Source: Thermomonas sp. (GTDB lineage Bacteria; Pseudomonadota; Gammaproteobacteria; Xanthomonadales; Xanthomonadaceae). From it: a stretch of DNA of 64,000 nucleotides. Below are positions 49,730 to 59,656 of this stretch, piece after piece. The DNA lies in contig NZ_JAQSDO010000020.1 of the NCBI RefSeq assembly GCF_029945965.1, positions 435,446-499,445 of the forward strand. The letters are read 5' to 3'. Under the pieces are notes generated by a model. It was not told where the DNA came from and ran no database searches. It worked only from the letters and a program-made list of their open reading frames with translations. The number at the start of each line of letters is the position of its first letter. Within the stretch, counting starts at the first letter, position 1. Position numbers and translations under genes: made by a program.

Positions 49730-51556
49730 ATGACCGGTAAGTTCATTGGTGAACTGAAACGACGCAACGTTCCGCGTGCAGCACTGCTGTACCTCGGTGC
49801 GGTGTGGGCGTTGGCGCAGGGCATCGCCCAGTTGGCCCCGGAGTTGGGCGCGCCTGAATCGGCCACCCGCTGGTTCCTGATCGCCGCGGGCATCGGTTTC
49901 CCGATCTGGCTCATAGTCTCCTGGCGCTACGAACTCACCAGCAGTGGACTCAAGCTCGACAGTGAGCTCGCGCAGAATACGCCGAACGACCGCAAGTCCA
50001 ACCGCGGTACCGACCTGGCCATCATCGGCGTGCTGGCAATCGCAGTGGTGCTGCTGCTGACCGATCGCCTGCTGGATCGAAACGAACCTGCGCGCGTGGC
50101 CACGATCGCCGCCGCCGGCAATTCCATCGCGGTGCTCCCGCTCGAAAACGAAAGCGGCGACAAGGACCAGCAATATTTTTCGGACGGGTTGTCGGAAGGC
50201 TTCATCATCGCGCTGTCGCGGATCAGGGGTGTGCGCGTGATCGGCCGAAATTCCTCGTTCCAGTTCCGCGACAGCAAGGATGACAGCCAGGCGATCGCAG
50301 CCAAGCTCGGCGTCAGCCACCTGCTGGAGGGCAGCGTCCGCCGGGTCGGCGACACCGTGCGGATCAGTGCCAATTTGATCAAGGCCGCAGACGGCAGCAC
50401 CCTGTGGGCTGAGAACTACACCCGGCCCTACAAGGACTTGTTTGCACTGCAGGACCAGATCACCGGGAAGGTGGCCAATGCACTCAAGGCGCAACTGAAA
50501 CCGCCCCCTCCCGCGCACTCTCAGCAGGGAGATCGCCCGCCCAGCAGCAACCTGGAGGCTTACAACGCCTACATGCAAGGCGTAGATTTGGGTGGACGTC
50601 AGACCGAAGCGGATACCCGCGCTGCGATCAAGCAGTTCGACCGCGCCACCAAGCTCGACCCTGCCTACGGGTTGGCCTATTCGTGGAAGGCACGGGTGCT
50701 GATCGATGCGGTCTCTAGTGGCCTGCTGTCCGGCCGCGAGGCCGATGACGCCTATGTACAGGCGGATGCGGCGATCAAGTTGGCGATGCAGCATGCCCCC
50801 GGCCAGGCCCCGACCCATATTGCGCGCGGCTGGCTGCTGATGTCCCGGGATCTGGACTGGCGCGGCGCCGAAATCGAGTTCAAGCGGGCAGTGGAACTGG
50901 CCCCGAATGATGGGGATGCGCTCTACCAGTTAGGCGTGGTGCGGGCCAGCCAGGGCAACCTGGTGCAAGCAGTGGACCTGACCAAGCGGGCATTGAAGCA
51001 AGACCCACTCAACCAGGTCTGGTACCAGGCACTTGCCACCTACCTGATGCCGTTGAAGCGACTTGATGAATCCGCGCAGGCAATCGGCAAGGCCATCGAG
51101 CTGCACCCAAGCGCGGTCTATAACCACTACCTGCTGGCGATCAACAGTGTGCTGAAGAAGGACTTCGCCGGGGCGCAGGCTGCGGCCGAGGCGGAACCGG
51201 ATGGCGGCTGGCACGATTTCGCACTGGCACTTGCAGCGCAGATCGGGCCTGACCGCAAGATGGCCGATGCCTTGCTTCAAGAATGCATTGACAAATACGC
51301 AAGTGATTACGCGTTCCAGATCGCTGAGGTGTATGCGGTACGCGGCGACCCCGATCGGATGTTCGAGTGGCTGGGCAAGGCGCGCGAGGCACGCGACCCG
51401 GGCATGCAGACCCTGCTCTACGACGCACTACTGCTGCGTTACCGGGACGACCCGCGCTACGCAGCGCTGGCGAAGGAAGTCGGCTTGCCGAGCCCACCCG
51501 CGGCAGTCACTGCTCCGCCTGCAGCTACCAAACCTCCAGCGGCGACTAAGCCTTGA
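49730..51556 (+). CDS. TolB/FlgO-like TPR membrane protein, adenylate-cyclase-associated type
   Basis: 608 residues. N-terminal GKFIGELKRRNVPRAALLYLGAVWALAQG with two helices, and a third (about 100-117), is the membrane cap typical of proteins that in other species carry an adenylate cyclase or winged-helix output. Here a FlgO/TolB-like domain follows (SIAVLPLENESGDKDQQYFSDGL, about 130-240), then TPR repeats to the end. No cyclase or DNA-binding domain is present, so it is likely a scaffold in the envelope. The Pro/Ala tail (PPAAVTAPPAATKPP) overlaps convergent ppk2 by 11 bases. Confidence 0.86.
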   Translation: MTGKFIGELKRRNVPRAALLYLGAVWALAQGIAQLAPELGAPESATRWFLIAAGIGFPIWLIVSWRYELTSSGLKLDSELAQNTPNDRKSNRGTDLAIIGVLAIAVVLLLTDRLLDRNEPARVATIAAAGNSIAVLPLENESGDKDQQYFSDGLSEGFIIALSRIRGVRVIGRNSSFQFRDSKDDSQAIAAKLGVSHLLEGSVRRVGDTVRISANLIKAADGSTLWAENYTRPYKDLFALQDQITGKVANALKAQLKPPPPAHSQQGDRPPSSNLEAYNAYMQGVDLGGRQTEADTRAAIKQFDRATKLDPAYGLAYSWKARVLIDAVSSGLLSGREADDAYVQADAAIKLAMQHAPGQAPTHIARGWLLMSRDLDWRGAEIEFKRAVELAPNDGDALYQLGVVRASQGNLVQAVDLTKRALKQDPLNQVWYQALATYLMPLKRLDESAQAIGKAIELHPSAVYNHYLLAINSVLKKDFAGAQAAAEAEPDGGWHDFALALAAQIGPDRKMADALLQECIDKYASDYAFQIAEVYAVRGDPDRMFEWLGKAREARDPGMQTLLYDALLLRYRDDPRYAALAKEVGLPSPPAAVTAPPAATKPPAATKP

Positions 51557-52322
51557 ACGGTGTGATCGGCTTCACCACGCTGTAGCGTTCCTTCGCCGGT
51601 TTACCGGCCAGGGCCGGCAGGTCGGCCAACGGCGCATCGACATGGGTATCCGGCAGCCGGTCCAGCAGGTCGCGGATCAGGGTCAGGCGGCCGAGCTTCT
51701 GGTCATTGAAGTCGACCAGGGTCCATGGCGCGGCATCGGTATGGGTAGCCTTGAGCATGGCTTCGCGCGCACGAGTGTAATCGCCATACAGTTCACGCGC
51801 CTTGAGGTCGATCGGCGACAGCTTCCAGCCCTTCAACGGATCCTCGCGGCGTTCGGCGAAGCGTTTTTCCTGCATGTCCTGGTCGCAGCACAGCCAGTAC
51901 TTGAACAGCAGGATGCCGTCATCGACCAGTTGCTTCTCGAACACTGGCGCCTGTTGCAGGAATGCCTTGACCTGCGCGTCGCTGGCATAGCCCATGACCT
52001 TTTCGACGCCTGCTCGGTTGTACCAGCTGCGGTCGAACAACACCATTTCGCCCGCTGCAGGCAGGTGCGTGACGTAGCGCTGGAAATACCATTGGCTCTG
52101 TTCGCGGTCGTTGGGTTTCGGCAAGGCGACGACCCGGCACTGACGTGGGTTGACGTGTTCGCTGATGGCGTCGATCGTGCCACCCTTGCCTGCGGTGTCG
52201 CGGCCCTCGACCAGCACCACCAGGCGCTTGCCGGTGTGCTGCAACCAGCGCGACATCGCCACCAGTTCCAGTTGCATCGGTTCCAGCAGGGTGTCGTAGT
52301 CCTTGCGCTTGAGCTTGCTCAT
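51546..52322 (-). CDS. ppk2: Polyphosphate kinase 2
   Basis: 258-residue P-loop kinase of the PPK2 family, which uses polyphosphate to phosphorylate ADP or GDP. The Walker A segment is VLVEGRDTAGKGGTIDAISEHVNPR and the Walker B-type FDRSWYNRAGVEKVMG; the lid contains the RREDPLKGWKLSPID block. It is a one-domain class I enzyme. Its start overlaps the upstream XRE regulator gene by four bases, so both are on one transcript; the C-terminal end overlaps the convergent TPR gene by 11 bases. Confidence 0.94.
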   Translation of the reverse strand: MSKLKRKDYDTLLEPMQLELVAMSRWLQHTGKRLVVLVEGRDTAGKGGTIDAISEHVNPRQCRVVALPKPNDREQSQWYFQRYVTHLPAAGEMVLFDRSWYNRAGVEKVMGYASDAQVKAFLQQAPVFEKQLVDDGILLFKYWLCCDQDMQEKRFAERREDPLKGWKLSPIDLKARELYGDYTRAREAMLKATHTDAAPWTLVDFNDQKLGRLTLIRDLLDRLPDTHVDAPLADLPALAGKPAKERYSVVKPITPFKA

Positions 52323-52663
52323 CGCCTGGCGGCCTTGCTTGCGGGCTTGGGCCGCATGCTGCGCGCCACTTCCAGCAATGCGCCCTGCTGCTTGGTGTTC
52401 AGTCTGCGGTAGGCCGCCAGCAGCTCGTGTTCGCCCTTGGTTCGTGCCGGATCCAAAGTGCTGGCCAGCTCGCCAAGCAGCGCGCCCGCTGGTACGCCGA
52501 ACACGCGCGCGAGCGCGTCCAGTTGTTCCTTGCCTGGGAGTTTGTCGCCCTTGAGCCAGGCGCTGACCGTGTTCACCCCGGCACGTGGGATGGCGGTGGC
52601 GATGTCGGTGACGCTCAGGCCGCTGGCCTTGGTCAACAAACGCAGGGTGGTGTCGATGGACAT
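52319..52663 (-). CDS. XRE-type helix-turn-helix regulator coupled to ppk2
   Basis: 114 residues with a lambda-repressor/Cro-like HTH (about 8-62: LTKASGLSVTDIATAIPRAGVNTVSAWLKGDKLPGKEQLDALARVFGV) and a helical, basic C-terminal part ending PKPASKAARR. Likely a DNA-binding repressor or regulator, possibly of ppk2 itself. Its gene overlaps the ppk2 start (ATGA) and lies two bases after moaB. No sensor domain is visible. Confidence 0.85.
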   Translation of the reverse strand: MSIDTTLRLLTKASGLSVTDIATAIPRAGVNTVSAWLKGDKLPGKEQLDALARVFGVPAGALLGELASTLDPARTKGEHELLAAYRRLNTKQQGALLEVARSMRPKPASKAARR

Positions 52664-52665
52664 CG

Positions 52666-53184
52666 TCACTCCTTCAGTCTTGGCTTGAGGTTCACTAGGT
52701 TGCACGGTTTGGTGCGTGCATCGAGTTGTGCACGGATGATCTTTTCCCATCCGGTGCGACAGGCCGAGGTGGAGCCGGGCAGGGCGAACACGAAACTGGC
52801 ATTGGCCAGCCCGGCGAATGCGCGCGACTGCATCGTGCTGGTGCCGATCTCTTCGAAGCTCAGCGCGCGGAACAGTTCGCCGAATCCTGGCATCTGCTTG
52901 TCCAGCAGCGGCAGCAGCGCTTCCGGGGTGGAGTCGCGGCCGGTAAATCCCGTCCCGCCGGTGACCACGATGCCATCGACATCGGCATCGGCGATCCATG
53001 CACTGACCTGCGCCCGCAGCTGGTATTTGTCGTCCGGTAGCAGGGCGCGTGCGTGCAGGTGGTGGCCAGTTTCGGCCAGTGCATTGCAGAGATAGTCGCC
53101 GGAGCTGTCGTTGGCCGGCGTGCGTGAATCCGACACGGTCAGTACGCACAGCGACAGAGGCCTGAATTCAGTGGAGGCAGTCAT
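52666..53184 (-). CDS. moaB: Molybdenum cofactor biosynthesis protein B
   Basis: 172-residue MogA/MoaB-family protein that binds molybdopterin (adenylylation in some species). Conserved blocks are SLCVLTVSDSRTPANDSSGDYL, VDGIVVTGGTGFTGRDSTPEALLPLL, and FEEIGTSTMQSRAFAGL with FALPGSTSACRTGWEKII. No other moa or mod genes are nearby. It starts the moaB-XRE-ppk2 run. Confidence 0.94.
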   Translation of the reverse strand: MTASTEFRPLSLCVLTVSDSRTPANDSSGDYLCNALAETGHHLHARALLPDDKYQLRAQVSAWIADADVDGIVVTGGTGFTGRDSTPEALLPLLDKQMPGFGELFRALSFEEIGTSTMQSRAFAGLANASFVFALPGSTSACRTGWEKIIRAQLDARTKPCNLVNLKPRLKE

Positions 53185-53256
53185 GGCTGCAGTGTAGGGC
53201 GGGGTTGAATCTATCGTACGCCCGTCGCATCTCCCGAGCAGATGCGCCCCGGCACT

Positions 53257-53703
53257 TCATTTGAACGCCAGTGAATACCACTGGGTCGCATCTTCGTTCC
53301 AGCCAGCGGCGCGGTATAACCCGCGTGCCGCGGCATTGTCCTGTGTGGTTTCCAGCGAGATGCCCATGGCGCCGTCCTCGCGAGCAAATTGCGCCGCCGC
53401 CTCGAGCAGCGCATGACCCACACCGCTGCGTCGAACAGTCGCGTCGACAAACAGGTCGTTCAGGATCCAGCTACGCGCGGTGCGTACCGAGGAATACATT
53501 GGATACAACTGGGTGAAGCCGACCATGGCAGTGCCGCGCATGGCGACGAACACCACCGATTCTCCAAAGCGCAGGCGGCTGCGCAGCCAGTCGCGCGCGC
53601 GTTCCACATCAGGGGGCTGGCCGTAGAACTGGCGATAGGCGTCAAACAGCGGAACCAGCGCATCCAGGTCGGCTGGTCCCGCGCGGTGGGTGGAAATGGC
53701 CAT
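53257..53703 (-). CDS. GNAT family N-acetyltransferase
   Basis: 148-residue acetyltransferase of the Gcn5 fold. The acetyl-CoA motif is LFVDATVRRSGVGHALLEAAAQFARED (RxxGxG/A variant), with a C-terminal ISLETTQDNAAARGLYRAAGWNED typical of the family. Substrate unknown. It stands alone, upstream of a REP-like inverted repeat. Confidence 0.87.
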   Translation of the reverse strand: MAISTHRAGPADLDALVPLFDAYRQFYGQPPDVERARDWLRSRLRFGESVVFVAMRGTAMVGFTQLYPMYSSVRTARSWILNDLFVDATVRRSGVGHALLEAAAQFAREDGAMGISLETTQDNAAARGLYRAAGWNEDATQWYSLAFK

Positions 53704-53715
53704 GGGCTTTGCTCG

Positions 53716-53797
53716 TCATTCCGGCGAATACCGGAGCCTATGCACCAATTCTATGCGGCGGCATCAAAAAGCTGGATCCCGGCATTCGCCGGAATGA
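53716..53797. repeat. REP-like inverted repeat before the acetyltransferase gene
   Basis: Arms 53716-53734 and 53779-53797 are reverse complements over 19 bases with one mismatch (TCATTCCGGCGAAT.CCGG), enclosing 44 bases. The TCATTCC-type arm is like dispersed repeats seen in many proteobacterial genomes. As RNA it could fold at the ends of both flanking transcripts. No gene sits inside. Confidence 0.75.
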
Positions 53798-53828
53798 TGG
53801 CTGGGAAATCCCCCGATGACCGCAACAA

Positions 53829-54914
53829 TCAGCCTTCGCGAGCCAGCTGCGCGAGTTCCTCGGCCTGCTGTTCCTGCTGCAGGCGCAGGACCAATGCATC
53901 GAGGTCGCCTTCGATGATGTTCGGCAGGTCGTACAGGGTCAGGCCTTCCACGCGATGATCGGTGATGCGTCCCTGCGGGAAGCTATATGTGCGGATGCGC
54001 TGGCTGCGGTCGCCGCTGCCCACCTGCAGCTTGCGGTCGGCGGCGGTCGCGGCGGCGCGTTTCTCCAGTTCGGCTTCGACCAGCATCGATTGCAGGCGTT
54101 TCATCGCCTTGTCGCGGTTGGCGTGCTGGCTGCGCTCGGTCTGCGATTCCACTACCACGCCTGATGGCATGTGGGTGATGCGGATTGCAGATTCGGTCTT
54201 GTTGACGTGCTGGCCGCCGGCGCCGGAGGATCGGTACGTATCGACCCTGAGGTCAGCCGGGTTGATGACGATCTCGGTTTCACCGGCTTCGATCGCGATG
54301 ATGGCGACGGTTGCCGCCGAGGTATGGATGCGGCCCTGCGATTCGGTCGCCGGTACCCGTTGCACGCGGTGGGTGCCGGATTCGTACTTGAGTTTGGCGT
54401 AGGCACCATCACCCTCGACCCGGGCCACGATTTCCTTGTAGCCGCCATGCTCGCCTTGGCTGGCCGATTCCACTTCGACCCGCCAGCCATGGCGCTCGGC
54501 ATAGCGGCAATACATGCGGAACAGATCGCCCGCGAAGATCGCCGCCTCGTCGCCGCCGGTGCCGGCGCGCACTTCAAGGTAGATGCCGCCGTCGTCGCGG
54601 GAATCACGGGGGACGAGCTGGGCGAGCAGTTCGCCTTCCAGCTGTTGCAGGCGCTGGTTGGCGGAGGCGATTTCATCTTCGGCCAGTTCGCGCAGTTCCG
54701 GATCGGCGCGCATCGCTTCAGCGGCGTCGAGGTCGGCGCGTGCCAGTGCTTCAGCTGCCAGCGCATCGGCCACCGGTTGCAGGGTCGAAAACTCCCGCGA
54801 CAGGTTCCGGAAGCGGGTCTGGTCGGCAGCGACCGAAGGATCGGCCAGCAGTCGCTCGATTTCCTCGCGGCGCTCGACCAGCGCATCGAGTTTGCGGCGC
54901 AGTGCGGGCGTCAT
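53829..54914 (-). CDS. prfA: Peptide chain release factor 1
   Basis: 361-residue class I release factor that reads UAA and UAG. The stop-codon domain has the PxT-type region and the catalytic GGQ lies in [20 protein letters not shown]; its Gln is the target of PrmC (31317). The N-terminal [23 protein letters not shown] is the usual coiled domain. The start overlaps hemA by four bases (ATGA), the conserved hemA-prfA order. Confidence 0.97.
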   Translation of the reverse strand: MTPALRRKLDALVERREEIERLLADPSVAADQTRFRNLSREFSTLQPVADALAAEALARADLDAAEAMRADPELRELAEDEIASANQRLQQLEGELLAQLVPRDSRDDGGIYLEVRAGTGGDEAAIFAGDLFRMYCRYAERHGWRVEVESASQGEHGGYKEIVARVEGDGAYAKLKYESGTHRVQRVPATESQGRIHTSAATVAIIAIEAGETEIVINPADLRVDTYRSSGAGGQHVNKTESAIRITHMPSGVVVESQTERSQHANRDKAMKRLQSMLVEAELEKRAAATAADRKLQVGSGDRSQRIRTYSFPQGRITDHRVEGLTLYDLPNIIEGDLDALVLRLQQEQQAEELAQLAREG

Positions 54915-56194
54915 TTGGATGTGTCGTCCGCCGAGGGGGCGATGCCGGTCGGGGTATCCGGAAACAGGCGTTCCGCAGCACGGCTGAGCTCGCCGTCGCC
55001 GCTCAGCGCGGCTTCGCGCAGGGCCACGGTCGGCGCATGCAGCAGACGGTTGGTCAGGGTGTGGGCGAGGAACTCCAGCACCTGCTCGGCGGGCACGCCC
55101 GCGGCCAATTGCTGACGCGCCTTGGCCAACGCGTCAGCGCGGGCACGCTCGCCATGCGCACGCAGGTGCAGCAGTGGTTGCTGGCGCGTGCTGGCCTGGA
55201 ACTGCTCCACGAAACGGGCGACCTGCAACTCGATGATTGCTTCGGCCTGTTCGGCGGCAGCACGGCGGCCGCGGCGGTTGTTCTCGATTGATCGTTCCAG
55301 ATCGTCCACGGTGTACAGGAATACATCGCGCATTCCGGCGACATCGGCTGCAATGTCGCGTGGCACCGCCAGGTCGAGCAGCAACATCGGCCGATGTCTA
55401 CGTTTGGCCATCGCATGCTCGATCTGCTTGCGTTGCAGGACCGGCTCGCGGCTGGCGGTGGCGCTGATGACGATGTCCACCTCATCCAGATGACGGTCGA
55501 GTTCGGACAACGGCAGGGCAATGCCGCCGTGGCGACTGGCCAGATCCTGTGCATGGGGCAAGGTGCGATTGGCAATCAGCAGGCGCTGTACGCGCGCCTC
55601 GACCAAGTGCCGGGCGGCCAGTTCGATGGTTTCGCCGGCGCCGATCAGCAGCACGGTGGACTCATTCAACCGGGCGAAGGATTCTTGCGCCAGGCGCACC
55701 GCAGTGGAGGCCACCGACACCGGGTTGGCGCCGATGCGGGTATCGGTGCGCGCTCGCTTGGCGGTGGCGAAGGCCTGCTGGAACAGGCGATCCAGCGGGC
55801 CGCCCAGCACCCCGGCCTCGCGCGATGCGGCCCAGGCCTGCTTCACCTGCCCAAGGATCTGCGGCTCGCCCAGCACCAGCGAATCCAGGCCGGTCGCGAC
55901 CCGGAACAGGTGCCGCACCGCTTCGGCATCGCGATACCGGTACAGGTAAGCCTGCAGGTCATGGCCGGTACGCGGATGCGTAGTCAGCCAGTCGGCCAGC
56001 GACTGGCCGTCGTCCTCGGTTTGCGCGTAGATCTCGGTGCGATTGCAGGTGGACAGCAGCACAGCCTCGCGCACCGCGGGGATTTGACGTAGGGCCGCCA
56101 GCGCCGGACCCAGCGCTTCCGGGGCAAACGCCACCGTCTCGCGCAGGGCAACCGGCGCGGTCTGGTGGTTGATGCCGAGGACGTGCAATTTCAT
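54911..56194 (-). CDS. hemA: Glutamyl-tRNA reductase
   Basis: 427-residue NADPH-dependent enzyme, first committed step of tetrapyrrole synthesis by the C5 pathway. The catalytic Cys lies in [13 protein letters not shown], with [14 protein letters not shown] at the N-terminus, the NADPH-binding [17 protein letters not shown] and a long C-terminal dimerisation helix. Divergent from the TPR-lolB operon (72 bases from the next ATG). In enteric bacteria the same hemA-lolB divergent order is found. Confidence 0.97.
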   Translation of the reverse strand: MKLHVLGINHQTAPVALRETVAFAPEALGPALAALRQIPAVREAVLLSTCNRTEIYAQTEDDGQSLADWLTTHPRTGHDLQAYLYRYRDAEAVRHLFRVATGLDSLVLGEPQILGQVKQAWAASREAGVLGGPLDRLFQQAFATAKRARTDTRIGANPVSVASTAVRLAQESFARLNESTVLLIGAGETIELAARHLVEARVQRLLIANRTLPHAQDLASRHGGIALPLSELDRHLDEVDIVISATASREPVLQRKQIEHAMAKRRHRPMLLLDLAVPRDIAADVAGMRDVFLYTVDDLERSIENNRRGRRAAAEQAEAIIELQVARFVEQFQASTRQQPLLHLRAHGERARADALAKARQQLAAGVPAEQVLEFLAHTLTNRLLHAPTVALREAALSGDGELSRAAERLFPDTPTGIAPSADDTSK

Positions 56195-56266
56195 GCGGTG
56201 GTCAGTTCCATTCAGGTGCCTGCGCTAAGCTGCCGGCACAACCGCATAGTGTACCGGCCCGCCCTT

Positions 56267-57946
56267 ATGCCCACGCCGCAACGCCTTCGTTCCAGCCTGT
56301 TGTTGTCTGCCGTATTGCTGGCCTGCATGGGTCTGGCGCACGCGGCCAAACCTTCGTCGCCCAAGCCCGAAGACCCGTTGCAGGCAAGCATGGCAGGTGA
56401 GTTCGCCTTGCAAGCCGGTCATTTGGGCGAAGCCGCGCGCCAGTATCTGCAGGCAGCACGCAGCGCCAATGACCCGGTACTGGCTGAACGGGCAACTCGA
56501 ATTGCCCTGCTCGCCAATGAAGATGGGTTGGCGCGTCAGTGTTTTGACCTGTGGAAGTCGTTGGAGCCGCAGATCAGTGCATCCCAACAAGTGGTGGCCG
56601 CCACCCTGGATCTGCGCGCCGGCAAACGACGTGCGGCGCGGCGCGAACTGAAAAGCTTGCTGGCAAGCGGTGATGACGGCTGGAAGCAGGTATTGGCGGC
56701 GCTGATCGGCGCGGTCGGCCAGCAGTCCAAGCTCGTTGTCGACGTACTCGGCGACCTGGTCGACGACCGCAGCATGCCCAACAAACTGGGACCATGGCTG
56801 GGCTTCGGCGGCCTAGCGCAGCGGCTGGAACAGCCGGCGTTGGTGGAACGCATCGTCAAACAGGTGGTCGCCCGCTTCCCAGGCGAGCCGCGCGTTGCGC
56901 TGCTGCGTGCGCAACTGCTGCGTGAAGACGGCAAGCCGGACCAGGCGCGCAGCCTGCTGGCAGGACTGGAAGATGCCGCCAAGCTGTCCATGCCGCTGCG
57001 CTGGTCGTTGGCCGGTGAATACGATGCGCTCGGCGATCCGGCCAAGGCCGCAGCGGTGCTGGCCTACGGCCCGCAGGACGAGTCCAGTTATGCACAGCGC
57101 GCAGGCCTGCTTGACAAGGCCAAGGACAAGGCCGGGCTGGCCAAGCTCTACGAGGAAGCCAAGCGCGAGGCGACCCGCCCGGATCCGAGCCGGCGCCTGC
57201 TGCTGGGCCAACTGGCCGAAGTACTGGAGCGCAACGACGAGGCCCTGGCTTGGTATGCGAGCGTGCCTGGCGAACAGGCGCGCGCAATCGCCCGGCTGCG
57301 CAGTGCGAATGTCCTGTTCACGCTGGGCCGCAAGGCCGAAGCATTCGATGGCTTGCATGTAATGCAGTCCGAAGCCGCACTGCAGGACGATACCCGCCGT
57401 GACGCCTACCTGCTGGAAGCCGAATTGCGCCTCAAGGACAAGGATGCGGCCGGCGAACTGGATGCCTACGCGCGTGGGCTCGCCGCCTTCGCCGACGACC
57501 AGGCCCTGCTGTATTCGCGTGCGATCCTGTGGGAGCGCCGCGACGACATCGCCAAGGCCGAGGCCGATTTTCGTCGCATCCTGGTCTCCGCACCGGATGA
57601 CGTGACCACACTTAACGCGCTTGGCTACACCCTGGCCGACCGCACCACCCGCTACAAGGAAGCGCTGGAACTGATTGACCGCGCGCGCGTGGCCGAGCCC
57701 AGTAACGCCGCGATCATCGACAGCTATGGCTGGGTGCTGTTCCGGCTCGGTCGCAATGTCGAAGCACTGGATCACCTCCGACGTGCCTATACGTTGCAGA
57801 AAGACCCTGACATCGCCAGCCATCTTGGCCTGGTGCTGTGGGTGATGGGGCGCAAGGATGAAGCGCGCCGCTATTTCGATGAGGCGCGCAAGATCGACCC
57901 GGAAAACCGTTCACTGCAGCGCGCCTTGCACGAGGTCGGTGCGTGA
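56267..57946 (+). CDS. TPR protein upstream of lolB
   Basis: 559 residues with a signal peptide (about 1-27) and a chain of tetratricopeptide repeats throughout (such as [85 protein letters not shown]). The conserved last repeats are the typical mark of the periplasmic TPR proteins placed before lolB. Likely a periplasmic scaffold for envelope assembly. The ATG at 56267 gives a normal signal peptide; the frame extends further upstream without one. The stop overlaps the lolB start (GTGA). Confidence 0.88.
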   Translation: MPTPQRLRSSLLLSAVLLACMGLAHAAKPSSPKPEDPLQASMAGEFALQAGHLGEAARQYLQAARSANDPVLAERATRIALLANEDGLARQCFDLWKSLEPQISASQQVVAATLDLRAGKRRAARRELKSLLASGDDGWKQVLAALIGAVGQQSKLVVDVLGDLVDDRSMPNKLGPWLGFGGLAQRLEQPALVERIVKQVVARFPGEPRVALLRAQLLREDGKPDQARSLLAGLEDAAKLSMPLRWSLAGEYDALGDPAKAAAVLAYGPQDESSYAQRAGLLDKAKDKAGLAKLYEEAKREATRPDPSRRLLLGQLAEVLERNDEALAWYASVPGEQARAIARLRSANVLFTLGRKAEAFDGLHVMQSEAALQDDTRRDAYLLEAELRLKDKDAAGELDAYARGLAAFADDQALLYSRAILWERRDDIAKAEADFRRILVSAPDDVTTLNALGYTLADRTTRYKEALELIDRARVAEPSNAAIIDSYGWVLFRLGRNVEALDHLRRAYTLQKDPDIASHLGLVLWVMGRKDEARRYFDEARKIDPENRSLQRALHEVGA

Positions 57947-58602
57947 TCCAGCGGATTGGCGTCGCTGCGCTATGCCTGCTATTGGCGGCCTGCCAGAGTA
58001 TGCCGCCTGCTGCCGCTCCAACCAATGTGCTGGTGGGCGACGCGCAGGTGCGGGCAGCCAAGCTGGCGCAGAAGGCCCGCATCGCCGCATTGGGTCTGGG
58101 CCAAGTGGCCTGCGATGCGCCGGCCTGGACGATGTTGGGTCGGGTCGCCCTGTCCAATGGCAAGGATGGCGGCAGCGGACGAATCGAATGGACGCAAGGC
58201 GCCGGTCGCACCGAAGTGACGCTGTCCGCGCCGGTGACCCGGCAGAGCTGGACGCTGACGGCAGATGCGGATGGCGTGGCGCTGGAAGGTGTTTCCGGCG
58301 GCCCGCTGCGTGGTACCGATGCCGGCCAGTTGTTGCGCCAATCCACTGGTTGGGAAATTCCGGTCGCCGCGCTGGGCTGCTGGCTGCGCGGAGCGCCCGC
58401 CGAATCAGGCGCCATGGGCGAGGCGAGCTCGGTTTTCGGCATCGACACTCGCTTGCTGCGAATCGAACAGGGCGGCTGGGTCATCGACTACAGCAACTGG
58501 CAGCCAGATCCCGACAGTGGCGTGGAACTGCCGACCCGCATCAATGCCGAGCAGGCGTCCAACCGGGTTCGGCTGGTAGTGGATCGCTGGGACAAGCAAT
58601 GA
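57943..58602 (+). CDS. lolB: Outer-membrane lipoprotein LolB
   Basis: 219-residue lipoprotein receptor that takes lipoproteins from LolA and inserts them into the outer membrane. Signal peptide with lipobox LLAAC (Cys about 16); the fold shows [25 protein letters not shown] and LDTRL-type strands typical of LolB. The GTG start overlaps the upstream stop by four bases. Its stop overlaps ispE by four bases. Confidence 0.93.
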   Translation: MIQRIGVAALCLLLAACQSMPPAAAPTNVLVGDAQVRAAKLAQKARIAALGLGQVACDAPAWTMLGRVALSNGKDGGSGRIEWTQGAGRTEVTLSAPVTRQSWTLTADADGVALEGVSGGPLRGTDAGQLLRQSTGWEIPVAALGCWLRGAPAESGAMGEASSVFGIDTRLLRIEQGGWVIDYSNWQPDPDSGVELPTRINAEQASNRVRLVVDRWDKQ

Positions 58603-59492
58603 ACACGATGCCGGCAGGCGAGGGCTGGAGCTATTGGCCGGCCCCGGCCAAGCTCAACCTGTTCCTGCGTATCACCGGCCGCCGTGCCGATGGCTACCAC
58701 ACGCTGCAGACCGTGTTCCGGTTACTGGACTGGGGCGACAGGATCGGCCTGCGGCTCCGTACCGATGACCGGATAGTCCGAATTGGCGAGGCTGCGGCCG
58801 GTGTGTCCGAGCAGGACGACTTGCTGGTACGCGCAGCTAAAATCCTGCAAGAGGATGCCAAATGCAGCAAAGGTGTCGATATCTGCATCGAAAAACATAT
58901 TCCGATGGGTGCGGGTCTGGGTGGTGGTTCCTCTGATGCTGCCACCGTGCTGGTCGCGCTGAACCGGTTGTGGGGAACAGGTTTCGATGTTGATCGACTA
59001 GTCGCGCTGGGCCTGACGCTGGGCGCGGATGTGCCGGTCTTCGTGCGTGGCCACAACGCCTGGGCGGAGGGCATCGGCGAGCAACTGGCGCCGCTCGACC
59101 TGCCTCCAGCCTGGTACGTGCTGGCCAGTCCGGGCGTGCATGCCGCGACCGTCGAAGTTTTCCAAGATCCTGATTTGACTCGGCATGCTGCACCCGCAAC
59201 AATATCCGACTTCCTTTCCGGAACCGTACTCGACAATGCGTTCGAGCCTGTGCTGCGCCGCCGTGAACCTGCCGTCGAGGCCCTGTTCACCATGTTGGCG
59301 CACATTGGCAGACCGCGTTTGACGGGTTCGGGCAGCGTGTGCTTCGTGGAATTCGCCGATCGCGGATCCGCCGAAACATCGCTCGCGGCGTTGCCACATG
59401 GCATTGATGCTTGGCTGGCGCGCGGTGCGGAACGATCACCACTGCTGGATGCAGTGGAAAATTACACCTTAGGGGCGTCGCCAAGTGGTTAA
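58599..59492 (+). CDS. ispE: 4-diphosphocytidyl-2-C-methyl-D-erythritol kinase
   Basis: 297-residue GHMP kinase of the MEP isoprenoid pathway. The substrate motif [21 protein letters not shown] and the ATP-binding [21 protein letters not shown] are intact; a third GHMP block is [13 protein letters not shown]. The ATG at 58599 overlaps the lolB stop. Odd feature: the last residues and the TAA stop lie within the tRNA-Gln gene, 22 bases in. Confidence 0.96.
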   Translation: MNTMPAGEGWSYWPAPAKLNLFLRITGRRADGYHTLQTVFRLLDWGDRIGLRLRTDDRIVRIGEAAAGVSEQDDLLVRAAKILQEDAKCSKGVDICIEKHIPMGAGLGGGSSDAATVLVALNRLWGTGFDVDRLVALGLTLGADVPVFVRGHNAWAEGIGEQLAPLDLPPAWYVLASPGVHAATVEVFQDPDLTRHAAPATISDFLSGTVLDNAFEPVLRRREPAVEALFTMLAHIGRPRLTGSGSVCFVEFADRGSAETSLAALPHGIDAWLARGAERSPLLDAVENYTLGASPSG

Positions 59493-59546
59493 GGCACCGG
59501 GTTTTGATCCCGACATTCGAAGGTTCGAATCCTTCCGCCCCTGCCA
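59471..59546 (+). tRNA. tRNA-Gln (anticodon TTG)
   Basis: Cloverleaf with a seven-base-pair acceptor (AGGGGCG/CGCCCCT), T arm with GGTTCGAATCC and encoded CCA (59544-59546). The anticodon TTG is at 59504-59506. The anticodon stem has a C27-A43 mismatch (CCGGG/CCCGA). The first 22 bases are also the end of ispE. It precedes prs, the expected order for this family. Confidence 0.93.
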
Positions 59547-59656
59547 CCTCGCGAATGTTGTATCGCAACACGTGTTTAGTGTTTAAGCAGTCCTCCCGCA
59601 TGGTTCGCCGTGCGGCCCTTGCACCGCCACGGTCAGAGCGCAGCGGAATGACGAAC

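Noticed and set aside
49391..50818. 475-codon minus-strand frame inside the TPR membrane protein gene
   Set aside because: Antisense to a protein with clear TolB and TPR features.
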